A DNA stretch of 64,000 bases, from NCBI GenBank assembly GCA_030692765.1, contig JAUYUB010000006.1, forward strand, positions 62,001-126,000. The letters are read 5' to 3'. This DNA is from Sulfuricurvum sp. Lineage in GTDB: Bacteria; Campylobacterota; Campylobacteria; Campylobacterales; Sulfurimonadaceae. Shown here piece after piece: positions 18,615 to 26,393 of this stretch (position 1 is the stretch's first letter; the number at the start of each line of letters is the position of its first letter). The position numbers and the translations under genes are program-made. The notes beneath the pieces are model-generated. The model saw only the letters and a program-made list of their open reading frames with translations, was not told the DNA's origin and ran no database searches.

Positions 18615-18970
18615 TAACGGATTGTATCCAAACGGTTATCGATCGTTGCCAATAAATATTCAAAAAAATTCAAGGTAAGGTCCACTTTCGCTTCGATATT
18701 AACATTATTAGGAGATTGAAACCCTTCAAATAAAACCAACAAACGCTCTCGTATCCCTTCAAGCATCCTTACTTCATCATCTGATCCCACATTTGGCATT
18801 TCCTGTGACAATACACTCGCAAACGATACTGAAGCTTCTTCTTCAATGGGTTTAATAACCGCGGTTTTTTCAGCTTCTGCAGGTGTTTCTTGAGACTTAA
18901 CAGAAGAATCCTGCATAATAACATTGTCTAATTCGGCTAACGTCGATAAAATGACATCTTTTAATTCCAT
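18614..18970 (-). CDS. CiaD-like conserved protein
   Basis: About 118 residues. A GTG five codons upstream (18985) is another possible start; I favour the internal ATG (MELKDV), which reduces the overlap with the preceding gene to 10 bp. The N-terminal and C-terminal parts are helical and conserved-looking (ILSTLAELDNVI; GIRERLLVLFEGFQSPN; LNFFEYLLATIDNRLDTIR), joined by a variable acidic linker. This C-terminal pattern and the adjacency to purU resemble Campylobacter CiaD (Cj0788), an invasion antigen. In a probable free-living organism the ancestral role must differ. Recognition is from memory and context. Confidence 0.6.
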   Translation of the reverse strand: MELKDVILSTLAELDNVIMQDSSVKSQETPAEAEKTAVIKPIEEEASVSFASVLSQEMPNVGSDDEVRMLEGIRERLLVLFEGFQSPNNVNIEAKVDLTLNFFEYLLATIDNRLDTIR

Positions 18971-19209
18971 GCGCGCAATAGCCACCTTTCAAACTGGATA
19001 AACTCTTCTTTTTCATCCATCTGAACAAAAAAAGTTTTCATTTCGTTATTGACACCCAGAAATTTCTTACGCATTCCCGAAAGACGGCGTATGGCAATTT
19101 TAGCATCACTGTTCACAGGATCTTTTTTCAAAATTTCTTTGTATATCTCCAATGCCTCTTCTTTGAGACCTTGAAGCTCATAAATATTAGCTAAGGTTAG
19201 AGTTTGCAT
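18961..19209 (-). CDS. Small TPR-like protein
   Basis: An 82-residue protein whose first 45 residues form one tetratricopeptide unit plus a half ([38 protein letters not shown]). The remainder is charged. It is likely a protein-protein interaction module. Start ATG lies within the last codons of leuB (13-bp overlap), and its end overlaps the CiaD-like gene, so all are translated in a chain. A comparable small gene lies next to ciaD in Campylobacter, as I recall. Partner unknown. Confidence 0.65.
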   Translation of the reverse strand: MQTLTLANIYELQGLKEEALEIYKEILKKDPVNSDAKIAIRRLSGMRKKFLGVNNEMKTFFVQMDEKEEFIQFERWLLRAWN

Positions 19210-20273
19210 TTAGCCGCAAAATCAGCGATGATAGAACCCATTTCGCTGGTAGTACAAATCTCTTTTGCATCAAATGCTGCTAAATCCTTCGTACGGTATC
19301 CAAGTGAGAGGGCTTGCTTGATAGCAAAATCAATACGATCAGCCGCTTTGTTCTCACCTAATGCAAAACGCAGCATCATAGACGCGCTTGCTATCGTAGC
19401 AATAGGATTAGCAATCCCCTGCCCTGCGATATCGGGAGCAGAACCGTGAATTGGTTCATAAACACCTATTTTAGCACCCACAGACGCTGATGGCAGTAAA
19501 CCGATTGAACCAGAAAGCATGCTTGCCTCATCGCTGAGAATATCACCGAAGATATTACCTGTCAAAATAACATCAAACTGTTTCGGATCACGAATCAACT
19601 GCATTGCTGCATTATCCACATACATATGCGTCAGTTCTACTTCCGGATACTCACGCGCCACTTCAATCACCACTTCACGCCAAAGCTGACTGACATCCAA
19701 CACATTGGCCTTGTCTACCGAACACACTTTTTTACGGCGTTCCATGGCTATTTTAAACGCAACATGCGCGATACGGATCACTTCATCGCGCGTGTAAACC
19801 ATGGTATTCCAGCCCTTGTTTTCATCACGCCCTTTTGGTTCACCAAAATAGATTCCGCCGATAAGCTCACGTACGACCATCAAATCAACACCTTTGACGA
19901 TCTCTGGCTTCAATGAACTTGCATTAACAAGCTCATCATACACACTGGCAGGACGGAGATTGGCAAATACCCCAAGTTCTTTACGAAAACGCAACAATCC
20001 GCTTTCCGGACGTTTTTCTCTCGGGAGCGCATCCCACTTTTCTCCGCCGATCGCCCCAAAAAGTACGGCATCGCTTGCAAAAGCAATGTCAATTGTCTCT
20101 TGCGGTAACGGATCGCCCGTAACATCATAGGCGCATCCGCCCATCAATGCCTCACGGTAATTAAACGCAATGTTTTCGCTTGGTGCAACGGCATCGAGTA
20201 CTTTGACCGCTTCATCAATAATTTCAGGACCGATTCCGTCCCCTTTAATCAGTGCAATATTATAAGTTTTCAT
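19197..20273 (-). CDS. leuB: 3-isopropylmalate dehydrogenase
   Basis: A 358-residue LeuB that oxidatively decarboxylates 3-isopropylmalate in leucine synthesis. I place the start at the ATG of [17 protein letters not shown]; a longer frame beginning 39 bp upstream would run into leuD and lacks homology. Family motifs: [17 protein letters not shown] near residue 90, [17 protein letters not shown] near residue 135, substrate/metal residues in [13 protein letters not shown] and [15 protein letters not shown], and the NAD-specific [12 protein letters not shown] near residue 280. It lies 4 bp after leuD. Confidence 0.96.
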   Translation of the reverse strand: MKTYNIALIKGDGIGPEIIDEAVKVLDAVAPSENIAFNYREALMGGCAYDVTGDPLPQETIDIAFASDAVLFGAIGGEKWDALPREKRPESGLLRFRKELGVFANLRPASVYDELVNASSLKPEIVKGVDLMVVRELIGGIYFGEPKGRDENKGWNTMVYTRDEVIRIAHVAFKIAMERRKKVCSVDKANVLDVSQLWREVVIEVAREYPEVELTHMYVDNAAMQLIRDPKQFDVILTGNIFGDILSDEASMLSGSIGLLPSASVGAKIGVYEPIHGSAPDIAGQGIANPIATIASASMMLRFALGENKAADRIDFAIKQALSLGYRTKDLAAFDAKEICTTSEMGSIIADFAAKCKL

Positions 20274-20277
20274 ACGA

Positions 20278-20781
20278 TTAGTTTCCTTGAGCTGCGATTT
20301 CAGCTGCAGCATAGTTCATGAGTCCACCCGCAGAGATCAGCTCTTGCATAAACGGTGGGATTGGGATGAAGCTATAGACTTTACCCGTTGTTTTATTGGT
20401 AATCGTTCCGGCATCCATATCGATACTAACCACTTCACCCTCTTTAATCTCTGGGCTCTCAGTTAATTCAAAAATCGGCAATCCCATGTTAAAAGCATTA
20501 CGGTAAAAAATACGGGCAAACGTAGGGGCGATAACTGCAGCAACACCGGCAGCTTTAAGTGCGATGGGAGCATGTTCACGAGATGAACCACAACCGAAGT
20601 TATCCCCAGCAACAATAATGTCACCCGGAGTCATTTTTCCCACAAAAGTAGGGTCGGCATCTTCCATTACGTGTTTTGCGAGTTCTATTGGGTTTGAGGT
20701 GCTCAGATATCGGGCAGCGATAATGAGATCGGTATCAACATCTTTACCGAAATTCCAAACTTTACCTTCCATTTTTTGCAT
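20278..20781 (-). CDS. leuD: 3-isopropylmalate dehydratase small subunit
   Basis: A 167-residue LeuD of the short, archaeal-like type (E. coli LeuD is 201). Signature: [19 protein letters not shown] at the start and [17 protein letters not shown] near residue 60, the swivel-domain substrate loop. It pairs with LeuC, which is not in this window. The first gene of a leucine-purU-trmL operon: TATAAT 30 bp upstream and an AGGA ribosome site support the start. Confidence 0.94.
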   Translation of the reverse strand: MQKMEGKVWNFGKDVDTDLIIAARYLSTSNPIELAKHVMEDADPTFVGKMTPGDIIVAGDNFGCGSSREHAPIALKAAGVAAVIAPTFARIFYRNAFNMGLPIFELTESPEIKEGEVVSIDMDAGTITNKTTGKVYSFIPIPPFMQELISAGGLMNYAAAEIAAQGN

Positions 20782-20810
20782 AATTTATCCTAGTAATCTA
20801 AATTGTAGTG

Positions 20811-20816
20811 ATTATA
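20811..20816 (-). promoter_or_regulatory. Promoter -10 box for the leuD operon
   Basis: TATAAT on the minus strand (CGCTATAATCAC), 30 bp before the leuD ATG. I see no leader peptide rich in leucine codons or T-box, so leucine attenuation is not evident. Confidence 0.5.
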
Positions 20817-20853
20817 GCGAAGATGAGTTGAAAGAGTTTTAAATCAGCCGTAT

Positions 20854-20880
20854 GAATTAAGCGAAAATATCGCTTAATTC
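20854..20880 (-). terminator. Strong hairpin spanning the stop codon of the small acetyltransferase
   Basis: A perfect 11-bp stem, GAATTAAGCGA with TCGCTTAATTC and a 5-nt loop, covers the last codons and the stop of the gene on the minus strand. T-tract is absent immediately after, but the stem is strong enough to end or protect the transcript. See findings. Confidence 0.5.
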
Positions 20881-21132
20881 AGGGTGTTTTTCCTGGTATT
20901 TGACAACGTATGAACATTTAGCCACCGCCTTCTTACCTGCTGCTTTGATCACGTCCAGGACATCTTTTAACAAAATACCTGCAAGACCTTTTCCCGCCAA
21001 TTCATCAGGAACAATCGTGTGCGTGAGGTGCATATTGCCATTTTGATCATCATAAGTGATATATGCGATATACCCATCGATATGGTACTCGTATTTGCAT
21101 TCTGGTTCATTGTGAATAAGTGTGTAAGACAT
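20857..21132 (-). CDS. Small GNAT-like acetyltransferase (YjdJ type)
   Basis: A 91-residue protein of the short N-acetyltransferase family (COG2388 type). Seen: YIAYITYDDQNGNMHLTHTIVPDEL as the strand pair, ELAGKGLAGILLKDVLD as the acetyl-CoA loop near residue 47, and CSYVVKYQEKHPEL at the C terminus, a signature of this subfamily. Substrate unknown. It has its own extended -10 promoter and AAAGGA ribosome site, and a strong hairpin ends it, so it is a single-gene unit. Confidence 0.85.
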   Translation of the reverse strand: MSYTLIHNEPECKYEYHIDGYIAYITYDDQNGNMHLTHTIVPDELAGKGLAGILLKDVLDVIKAAGKKAVAKCSYVVKYQEKHPELSDIFA

Positions 21133-21404
21133 TATATTTTCCTTTATTATTAGTCGTAAAATAAGAGAAGCGAACTCTTTATTAAACGTATTCTAGCATA
21201 AAATTCAATGATCTCTTTAGAGTTTATTTGCTTTTAGCCCAACTAGAATTCTAATTATTCTCCTGTCTGTATCTGATGTAAAGTAACAGTCATATAAGCA
21301 AAAGCAGCCCGTCATTTAACCCATTTATAAGTGATTTTATAAATATCCAAAAAAAGAGCCACTATTTGAATGCTCTGCCTAATACTTTTAAAAATGTCAT
21401 CACA
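21133..21404. other. Non-coding, AT-rich spacer
   Basis: 272 bp between the acetyltransferase start and the toxin stop. The left end holds the acetyltransferase promoter, an extended -10 on the minus strand (TGCTAGAAT, 21190-21198). In the rest I see no open frame with a ribosome site, no tRNA and no clear repeat. Confidence 0.5.
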
Positions 21405-21731
21405 TCACCCGATAAAACGATGAAATAAAATATCTTCTGCATTTTGCCGTGAATCAATAACAGATAACACATAGACATGATCTGCATCAATTTTATACAT
21501 AACACGCCATCGGTCAATAATCAACTCACGATAGATTAGGATACCAAATTCTCGCAGTTCGGGAACAATTCGCCCTCGTTCTGGAAAGGTATTGAGTTTT
21601 TGAGCTTGGTCTTTCATTGATTTTAAAATTGAACGGGCATTTTGAGGGCTGTCATGATGGATATATTCTAAAATAGCCGATAAATCATTTTGAGCCGTAT
21701 TTGTCCAAAAAACTGAAAAAGTTTTTGCCAT
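21405..21731 (-). CDS. ParE/RelE-family toxin
   Basis: A 108-residue protein of the ParE/RelE fold: FWTNTAQNDLSAILEYIHHDSPQNA (core NDLSAILEYI near residue 15), LNTFPERGRIVPEL near residue 52 and RELIIDRWRVMYKID near residue 70, with the final strand VYVLSVIDSRQN. The PERGRxVPEL and RVxY pattern is typical of ParE toxins acting on gyrase, though RelE-type mRNA cleavage cannot be ruled out. The ATG overlaps the antitoxin stop by 1 bp. Confidence 0.85.
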   Translation of the reverse strand: MAKTFSVFWTNTAQNDLSAILEYIHHDSPQNARSILKSMKDQAQKLNTFPERGRIVPELREFGILIYRELIIDRWRVMYKIDADHVYVLSVIDSRQNAEDILFHRFIG

Positions 21732-22000
21732 TAGACTAATTTTTGTTCGATTTTTTCAAAAAAGGAGTCTTGCGATACAAAGTTACCGCTTTGAATCTCT
21801 TTTTCCCCTTCAGCTAACAGCTTTAACAAAGAAATCGCATTCTTCATATTTTGATAGCTTTCGATGTCTTGTATGACAGCTTTTGCTTCCCCATTTTGAG
21901 TAATAATGAGAGGTCTGTGTGATTCATTAACGTATAACAATGCATCTGCAGTTTTTGCTTTTAAATAACTGATTGGTTTAATATCGGTCGCTAAATTCAT
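21731..22000 (-). CDS. Phd/YefM-family antitoxin
   Basis: An 89-residue antitoxin. The N terminus IKPISYLKAKTADALLYVNESHRPLIITQNGEAKAVI, of which RPLIITQNGEAKAVI is the hallmark, forms the Phd/YefM DNA-binding fold. The C-terminal half (about 55-89) is the flexible toxin-neutralising tail. It precedes its toxin with a 1-bp overlap. Two ACTAAATTTA boxes just upstream are the likely autoregulatory operator. Confidence 0.87.
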   Translation of the reverse strand: MNLATDIKPISYLKAKTADALLYVNESHRPLIITQNGEAKAVIQDIESYQNMKNAISLLKLLAEGEKEIQSGNFVSQDSFFEKIEQKLV

Positions 22001-22015
22001 GATGACCCTTTTACA

Positions 22016-22045
22016 ACTAAATTTAAATATGGTACTAAATTTAGT
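22016..22045. promoter_or_regulatory. Putative toxin-antitoxin operator
   Basis: ACTAAATTTA occurs at 22016-22025 and again, as the perfect 12-bp palindrome ACTAAATTTAGT, at 22034-22045, 18 bp apart. They lie 15 bp upstream of the antitoxin start, where Phd/YefM antitoxins bind. Binding is inferred. Confidence 0.45.
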
Positions 22046-22075
22046 CTTAACTTCAGCTAACGTTTTTAATTGCTA

Positions 22076-22864
22076 TTAACGTTTCAAGCTATTCGTAGTG
22101 GCAAGCATTTCATCACTGGTGGTGATTACTTTGGAATTTGCATCATAGGCGCGCTGACCTGTGATCAGGTCCGTGAGTTCCACAACGAGCTGTACATTTG
22201 AAAGCTCTACGAAGCCTTGGCGAATGTTTCCAAGACCGTTGTCACCAGGAGTCCCCTCTACAGGCTGACCAGAACTGTCCGTTTCGACAAAAAGGTTATC
22301 TCCCATCGCATGCAGACCCGCCGGATTGATAAAGTTGGTCAATGAAATCTGTCCTACTTGCGTTGCTTGTGCCTGCCCTGCTTGAGTAACACTGACGATA
22401 CCATCCGTTCCTATACTGATATTAGTCGAATCTTCCGGGATAACAACCTCAGGAATAACCGTATATCCATCTGAATTCACTAATGTTCCATTTTGATCTA
22501 TTTTCAATGCCCCATTACGTGTGTACACTTCCGTACCGTTAGGGAGCTGTAATTTCAAAAAGCCCTTGCCTGTAATCGCTAAATCCAAAGAGTTATCGGT
22601 TTGCTTGAGACTTCCTTCTGAGAAGATCTTATTAATCGCTGTTGGTCGAACCCCGAGACCCACTTCGATACCTGTCGGAGATTGAGTGGTGTCACTCGTT
22701 GATGTTCCCGCATAGGTCATGACCTTATACATCAAATCCGCAAACTCTGCACGTGATTTTTTATACCCCATCGTGTTAACGTTGGCAATATTATTCGCAG
22801 TCGTGTCGATTTGTGTTTGCATGGCCAGCATTCCCGTAGAGCTGGTATAGAGTGATTGCATCAT
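22076..22864 (-). CDS. flgG: Flagellar distal rod protein FlgG
   Basis: A 262-residue rod protein that forms the distal part of the flagellar driveshaft. The N-terminal rod signature TTANNIANVNTMGYKKSRAEF starts near residue 22 (core ANNIANVNTMGYK). Family motifs GIEVGLGVRPTAI and ITGKGFLKLQLPNG follow, and the C-terminal coiled helix NVQLVVELTDLITGQRAYDANSK is near residue 220. The length matches Campylobacter FlgG (263). It lies 17 bp behind the FlgF-like gene with its own ribosome site (AAGGAGATAA). Confidence 0.95.
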   Translation of the reverse strand: MMQSLYTSSTGMLAMQTQIDTTANNIANVNTMGYKKSRAEFADLMYKVMTYAGTSTSDTTQSPTGIEVGLGVRPTAINKIFSEGSLKQTDNSLDLAITGKGFLKLQLPNGTEVYTRNGALKIDQNGTLVNSDGYTVIPEVVIPEDSTNISIGTDGIVSVTQAGQAQATQVGQISLTNFINPAGLHAMGDNLFVETDSSGQPVEGTPGDNGLGNIRQGFVELSNVQLVVELTDLITGQRAYDANSKVITTSDEMLATTNSLKR

Positions 22865-22881
22865 TGTGTTATCTCCTTAGG

Positions 22882-23694
22882 TTATCGTCGTGTAACAGCG
22901 ATTTTTTCAATCGCATCACGGTTAAGATCATTCATTTGTGAATCCATTGCTTTTTGATACATCCCTACCAAACGGTTTGCTTCAACAAGCGCGATCATCT
23001 CATTAACCGCATTGACATTGCTTTTTTCTGTATAACCTTGCATCACTCCGCCGCTTTGTGCCACAGGTTTCAACGGATCAGCTGCATCAGGGACATATAG
23101 GTTGTCTCCCTCTTTACTCAGCATACGAAGATTTTCAGGCTGAACGATCAATAAACTTCTTCCTGCAACCATTTGTGTTGATCCCGGTACATTTGTAGCA
23201 AATTGACCATTTTTACTCAATGTTATGATGCTGTCTCCAGGATTAAACGTGATCGCTTTTTGATCAGATCCTATTACTTCGTAGCCTTGCTTATTAACTA
23301 GTTTTCCATCTTGGTTCATGGTGAATGAACCGTCTCGCGTTAACCGAATCCCTTGTGGTGTGCTAACAGCAAAAAACTGGCCCTCTTTGTTTAAAGCAAT
23401 ATCAAACGTGTTATCTGTCTGTTGCAATGTCCCAAGAGAAAAATCAGTATAGGCATCGCTGATTTGAGGAACTCTGGATAATGATCGATTCAAATATTGC
23501 GCTGCTTGTTCGGTATGGTTTTTAAGTGGAAGCTCATCTCTGGCTTCTTTATACAAACGGGCAAAATCACCTGTAATAAGCTGCTCTTTCTTATAACCGG
23601 CTGTATTGACATTGGCCAAATTGGCTGCAATGCTGTCCATACGGTTAAATTGAGCAACCATTCCACCCGTCGCGGCATAATATCCGGTCTGCAT
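22882..23694 (-). CDS. flgF: Flagellar proximal rod protein, FlgF/FlgG2-like
   Basis: A 270-residue rod protein. I start it at the ATG of MQTGYYAATGGM, preceded by AAGGATCAGGA; a longer frame adds 17 residues but runs through a sigma-54 promoter and is therefore not translated from that transcript. The axial signature is AANLANVNTAGYKKEQ near residue 25, and the C-terminal helix NAVNEMIALVEANRLVGMYQKA is near residue 225. It forms the rod segment proximal to FlgG. Same gene order and lengths as the flgG2-flgG pair of Campylobacter. Confidence 0.92.
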   Translation of the reverse strand: MQTGYYAATGGMVAQFNRMDSIAANLANVNTAGYKKEQLITGDFARLYKEARDELPLKNHTEQAAQYLNRSLSRVPQISDAYTDFSLGTLQQTDNTFDIALNKEGQFFAVSTPQGIRLTRDGSFTMNQDGKLVNKQGYEVIGSDQKAITFNPGDSIITLSKNGQFATNVPGSTQMVAGRSLLIVQPENLRMLSKEGDNLYVPDAADPLKPVAQSGGVMQGYTEKSNVNAVNEMIALVEANRLVGMYQKAMDSQMNDLNRDAIEKIAVTRR

Positions 23695-23723
23695 TCCTGA
23701 TCCTTGAAATGATATTAAAGCAA

Positions 23724-23744
23724 GTAAGCAAAGGGCATTCCACA
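23724..23744 (-). promoter_or_regulatory. Sigma-54 (RpoN) promoter for the rod genes
   Basis: On the minus strand the sequence TGGAATGCCCTTTGCTT has GG (23741-23740) and GC (23729-23728) separated by exactly 10 nt, the strict -24/-12 spacing of RpoN promoters. The TTTGCTT half matches the Campylobacter consensus. The expected RNA start is near 23716, 22 bp before the ATG. Middle flagellar genes are RpoN-controlled in this phylum. Confidence 0.8.
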
Positions 23745-23797
23745 TTTTTTAAAAGAAAGCAACTTTAGATTGAATGGTAAATTTAATACTATTTGGG

Positions 23798-23803
23798 TAT
23801 AAT
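23798..23803 (+). promoter_or_regulatory. Promoter -10 box for rpoD
   Basis: TATAAT in TTGGGTATAATCC, 38 bp before the rpoD ATG. The T-rich upstream region without a -35 fits the phylum's main promoter type, so rpoD is likely transcribed by its own product. Confidence 0.5.
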
Positions 23804-23841
23804 CCAATTCTTTTTTAAACGGCAAGGGAGCCTTCTTCATA

Positions 23842-25707
23842 ATGAGCGTCAAAGACTTAAACAAACACATCGAAACACTGTTTACGGAACATAAATCTAA
23901 AAATTGTCTTACTTATGAGGCCATTGTTGAGGCTTTTGATAAGCAACCGACTCTTGCTCAAGCTAAAAATATTTTAAAATTGGCAGAAAAACACAAAACC
24001 TGCCTTTTTACTTCTTCGGAACATGCAAAAATTCTCAATCAGCAAGAAGCGGACGCAAAGCGTGCAGCTCAGATTAAATATATTGAAGAAGCAAGTACAG
24101 ATCAGTTTGACATTCTAAAACAACATGAGCTTTTGGAGTGGTCACGATCGGATTCCCCGGTTCGTATGTATCTGCGTGAAATGGGACAGATTCCTCTTTT
24201 GACCAAAGAAGAAGAGGTTGAGATCTCTAAACGTATGGAGATGGGTGAAGAGATCATTATTGATGCAATTTGTTCTGTCCCGTATCTCATTGAGTTCATC
24301 CTAGATTACAAAGACCCTTTAATTAACCGTGAAAGACGCGTTAAAGAACTCTTCAAAAGTTTTGAAGACGATGCAGAAGAAGATGCTGGTTCGGATGATG
24401 ATTCGGACGATTCAGACGATGAAGAAAACAATGAAAAAGCTCCTTCTGCTAAAGATAAAAAACGTATTGAAAAAGTTATAACCTCCTTTAAAGCGCTCGA
24501 AAAAGCAAAAAAAGACTGGGCAAAAGCAACTGAAAAAATGCTTGATGAACGTCCACTAGAAGAGATGGACTCCGATTACGTCTTCTTCTTTCTAAATGTA
24601 AGTTTTAAGAAAAAAACACTCAAAGATGCATTAATGGATTTGGGGCCAACCTCAAAACTCATCAACGAACTAGTACGTTCTATGGAGACAGCATTACGCA
24701 GTGATGAAGGTTTTGACCGTGAACTAAAACGACTGGAATACAAACTTCCGTTATTCAATGAGCAATTGAAAAAAAATCACATCGTTATTGTTGATAAGAT
24801 TACAGAGCTTACCAAAGAAGAGATCGCCGCCAAAGTTCCGGAAGCTACTATGGTCAGTACCTATATGGAGATCAAAAAACTTATCCAGACCAAAGAAGCG
24901 TCTAAAGGCGGCTTTGATATGGAGCCTGAAAAACTTTCTGATATTTTGGAACAGATCAAACGCGGAAAAAACATTTCCGAAACCTCAAAAACCCGTATGG
25001 CGAAAAGTAACTTGCGTCTCGTTGTTTCCATTGCCAAGCGTTATACTAATCGCGGTCTTCCCTTCCTTGATTTGATTCAAGAAGGAAACATCGGCTTAAT
25101 GAAAGCAGTTGATAAATTCGAATACCAAAAAGGGTATAAATTTTCAACGTATGCTACATGGTGGATTCGTCAGGCTATCAGCCGCGCGATTGCCGACCAG
25201 GCACGTACTATTCGTATCCCGATTCACATGATTGAGACAATCAACCGTATTAATAAGATCATGCGTAAGCATCTCCAGGAACATGGTAAAGAGCCAGATG
25301 TCGAGACCATCGCGGAAGAAGTCGGCCTCTCGGTTGAAAAAGTCAAAAATGTTATTAAAATCACCAAAGAGCCGATTTCTCTCGAAGCTCCTATCGGTAA
25401 TGAGGAAGATGGACGTTTTGGTGACTTCATCGAAGATAAAATGTCACTTTCTCCATCCGATGCAGTTCTCAAAGATGACCTCAAAGTTCAAATCGAAGGT
25501 GTCCTTGAGCAACTTAATGAGCGTGAAAAAGCAGTAATTAAAATGCGCTTTGGAATTATGGATGACGAAAGTGACCGTACTCTCGAAGAGATCGGAAAAG
25601 AGCTCAATGTTACCCGTGAACGTGTTCGTCAGATCGAAAGCAGTGCGATTAAAAAGCTGAAACACCCAAAAGTGGGTCGTAAATTGAAAAACTACATCGA
25701 AGACTAA
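23842..25707 (+). CDS. rpoD: RNA polymerase primary sigma factor RpoD
   Basis: A 621-residue sigma-70. Region 1.1 occupies about residues 1-75, region 1.2 has [21 protein letters not shown] near residue 103 (core VRMYLREMG), followed by an acidic, Asp/Ser-rich non-conserved stretch (residues 175-205). Region 2 has [25 protein letters not shown] near residue 390 and the -10 melting segment [15 protein letters not shown]. Region 4 ends with [20 protein letters not shown], the -35 reading helix, near residue 595. AAGGGAG is 13 bp before the ATG. A further gene starts at the stop codon. Confidence 0.97.
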   Translation: MSVKDLNKHIETLFTEHKSKNCLTYEAIVEAFDKQPTLAQAKNILKLAEKHKTCLFTSSEHAKILNQQEADAKRAAQIKYIEEASTDQFDILKQHELLEWSRSDSPVRMYLREMGQIPLLTKEEEVEISKRMEMGEEIIIDAICSVPYLIEFILDYKDPLINRERRVKELFKSFEDDAEEDAGSDDDSDDSDDEENNEKAPSAKDKKRIEKVITSFKALEKAKKDWAKATEKMLDERPLEEMDSDYVFFFLNVSFKKKTLKDALMDLGPTSKLINELVRSMETALRSDEGFDRELKRLEYKLPLFNEQLKKNHIVIVDKITELTKEEIAAKVPEATMVSTYMEIKKLIQTKEASKGGFDMEPEKLSDILEQIKRGKNISETSKTRMAKSNLRLVVSIAKRYTNRGLPFLDLIQEGNIGLMKAVDKFEYQKGYKFSTYATWWIRQAISRAIADQARTIRIPIHMIETINRINKIMRKHLQEHGKEPDVETIAEEVGLSVEKVKNVIKITKEPISLEAPIGNEEDGRFGDFIEDKMSLSPSDAVLKDDLKVQIEGVLEQLNEREKAVIKMRFGIMDDESDRTLEEIGKELNVTRERVRQIESSAIKKLKHPKVGRKLKNYIED

Positions 25708-26393
25708 TGACATTCGATCAACAATGGATTGAGTACGACTTTAATCCATTTATCCTTTTTAGCGCTAGCGGTAAAGTCCTCTCACTCAATACGGAGGCTC
25801 AATATCTGCTCGGAGCTGTGGAGCCTTCCGTTATCTATAAGATCGCGATGGCCAATGCCAATTCCACTTTTGGATTCAAGACGACATTCATGGAGCTAGA
25901 GTTCGGCCGTTTCAAATTTTTTGGAATCACCGTAGGCTATGAAGATGAAGAACAAATCGGTATGCGCCTCTATCAACTTCCCTCTTTTCAATTCACCAAG
26001 CAAAAACCAGAGGGAAATTTTGTCAACGTGTATACACTTATTGATTTGTGTATTAGCTCTAATTCGATTGGCTCATCTGTTAAATACATCAAAGAACTTG
26101 ACCCATCAATACCTGAAATACGATTGCAACCCGAGCTTTTCATTAAACTGCTTAATAAAACATACCAGGCATTTAGTGAAAATGAGACGATATTGACGCG
26201 TCTATTTTTCAGAGTCGGTGAACATATCAAATATGAGGGTGAAAAATACTCTCTTTTTGCCATCGAATTCTCTGCGCCTCATCTTAACCGAAAATACACA
26301 TCAGAGCTCACACGGCTCGCAGAAGAAAACAATCTTTACTGCGATATGAGAGAATCAAAAGTCACCGTTAATATACCGATGATCTCTAAATAA
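25707..26393 (+). CDS. Unknown protein coupled to rpoD; PAS-like and degenerate kinase-like regions
   Basis: A 228-residue protein whose ATG overlaps the rpoD stop (TAATG). The first 80 residues read like a small PAS domain (NPFILFSASGKVLSLNTEAQYLLG). Around residues 145-190 the pattern FIKLLNKTYQAFSENETILTRLFFRV resembles the N-box of HATPase-type kinases, but the later glycine boxes that hold ATP are missing. A histidine for autophosphorylation is not seen. It could be a sensor or a sigma-associated regulator; that is inference. It ends 1 bp before the convergent fusion gene. I do not recognise a named family. Confidence 0.6.
   Translation: MTFDQQWIEYDFNPFILFSASGKVLSLNTEAQYLLGAVEPSVIYKIAMANANSTFGFKTTFMELEFGRFKFFGITVGYEDEEQIGMRLYQLPSFQFTKQKPEGNFVNVYTLIDLCISSNSIGSSVKYIKELDPSIPEIRLQPELFIKLLNKTYQAFSENETILTRLFFRVGEHIKYEGEKYSLFAIEFSAPHLNRKYTSELTRLAEENNLYCDMRESKVTVNIPMISK

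Noticed and set aside
19197-20312. leuB start 39 bp further upstream
   Set aside because: The extra 13 residues overlap leuD in another frame and are not part of the family's N terminus, which begins [17 protein letters not shown].
22882-23745. Longer FlgF-like protein with an apparent signal-like N terminus
   Set aside because: The extension is crossed by a canonical sigma-54 promoter and the internal ATG has the better ribosome site.
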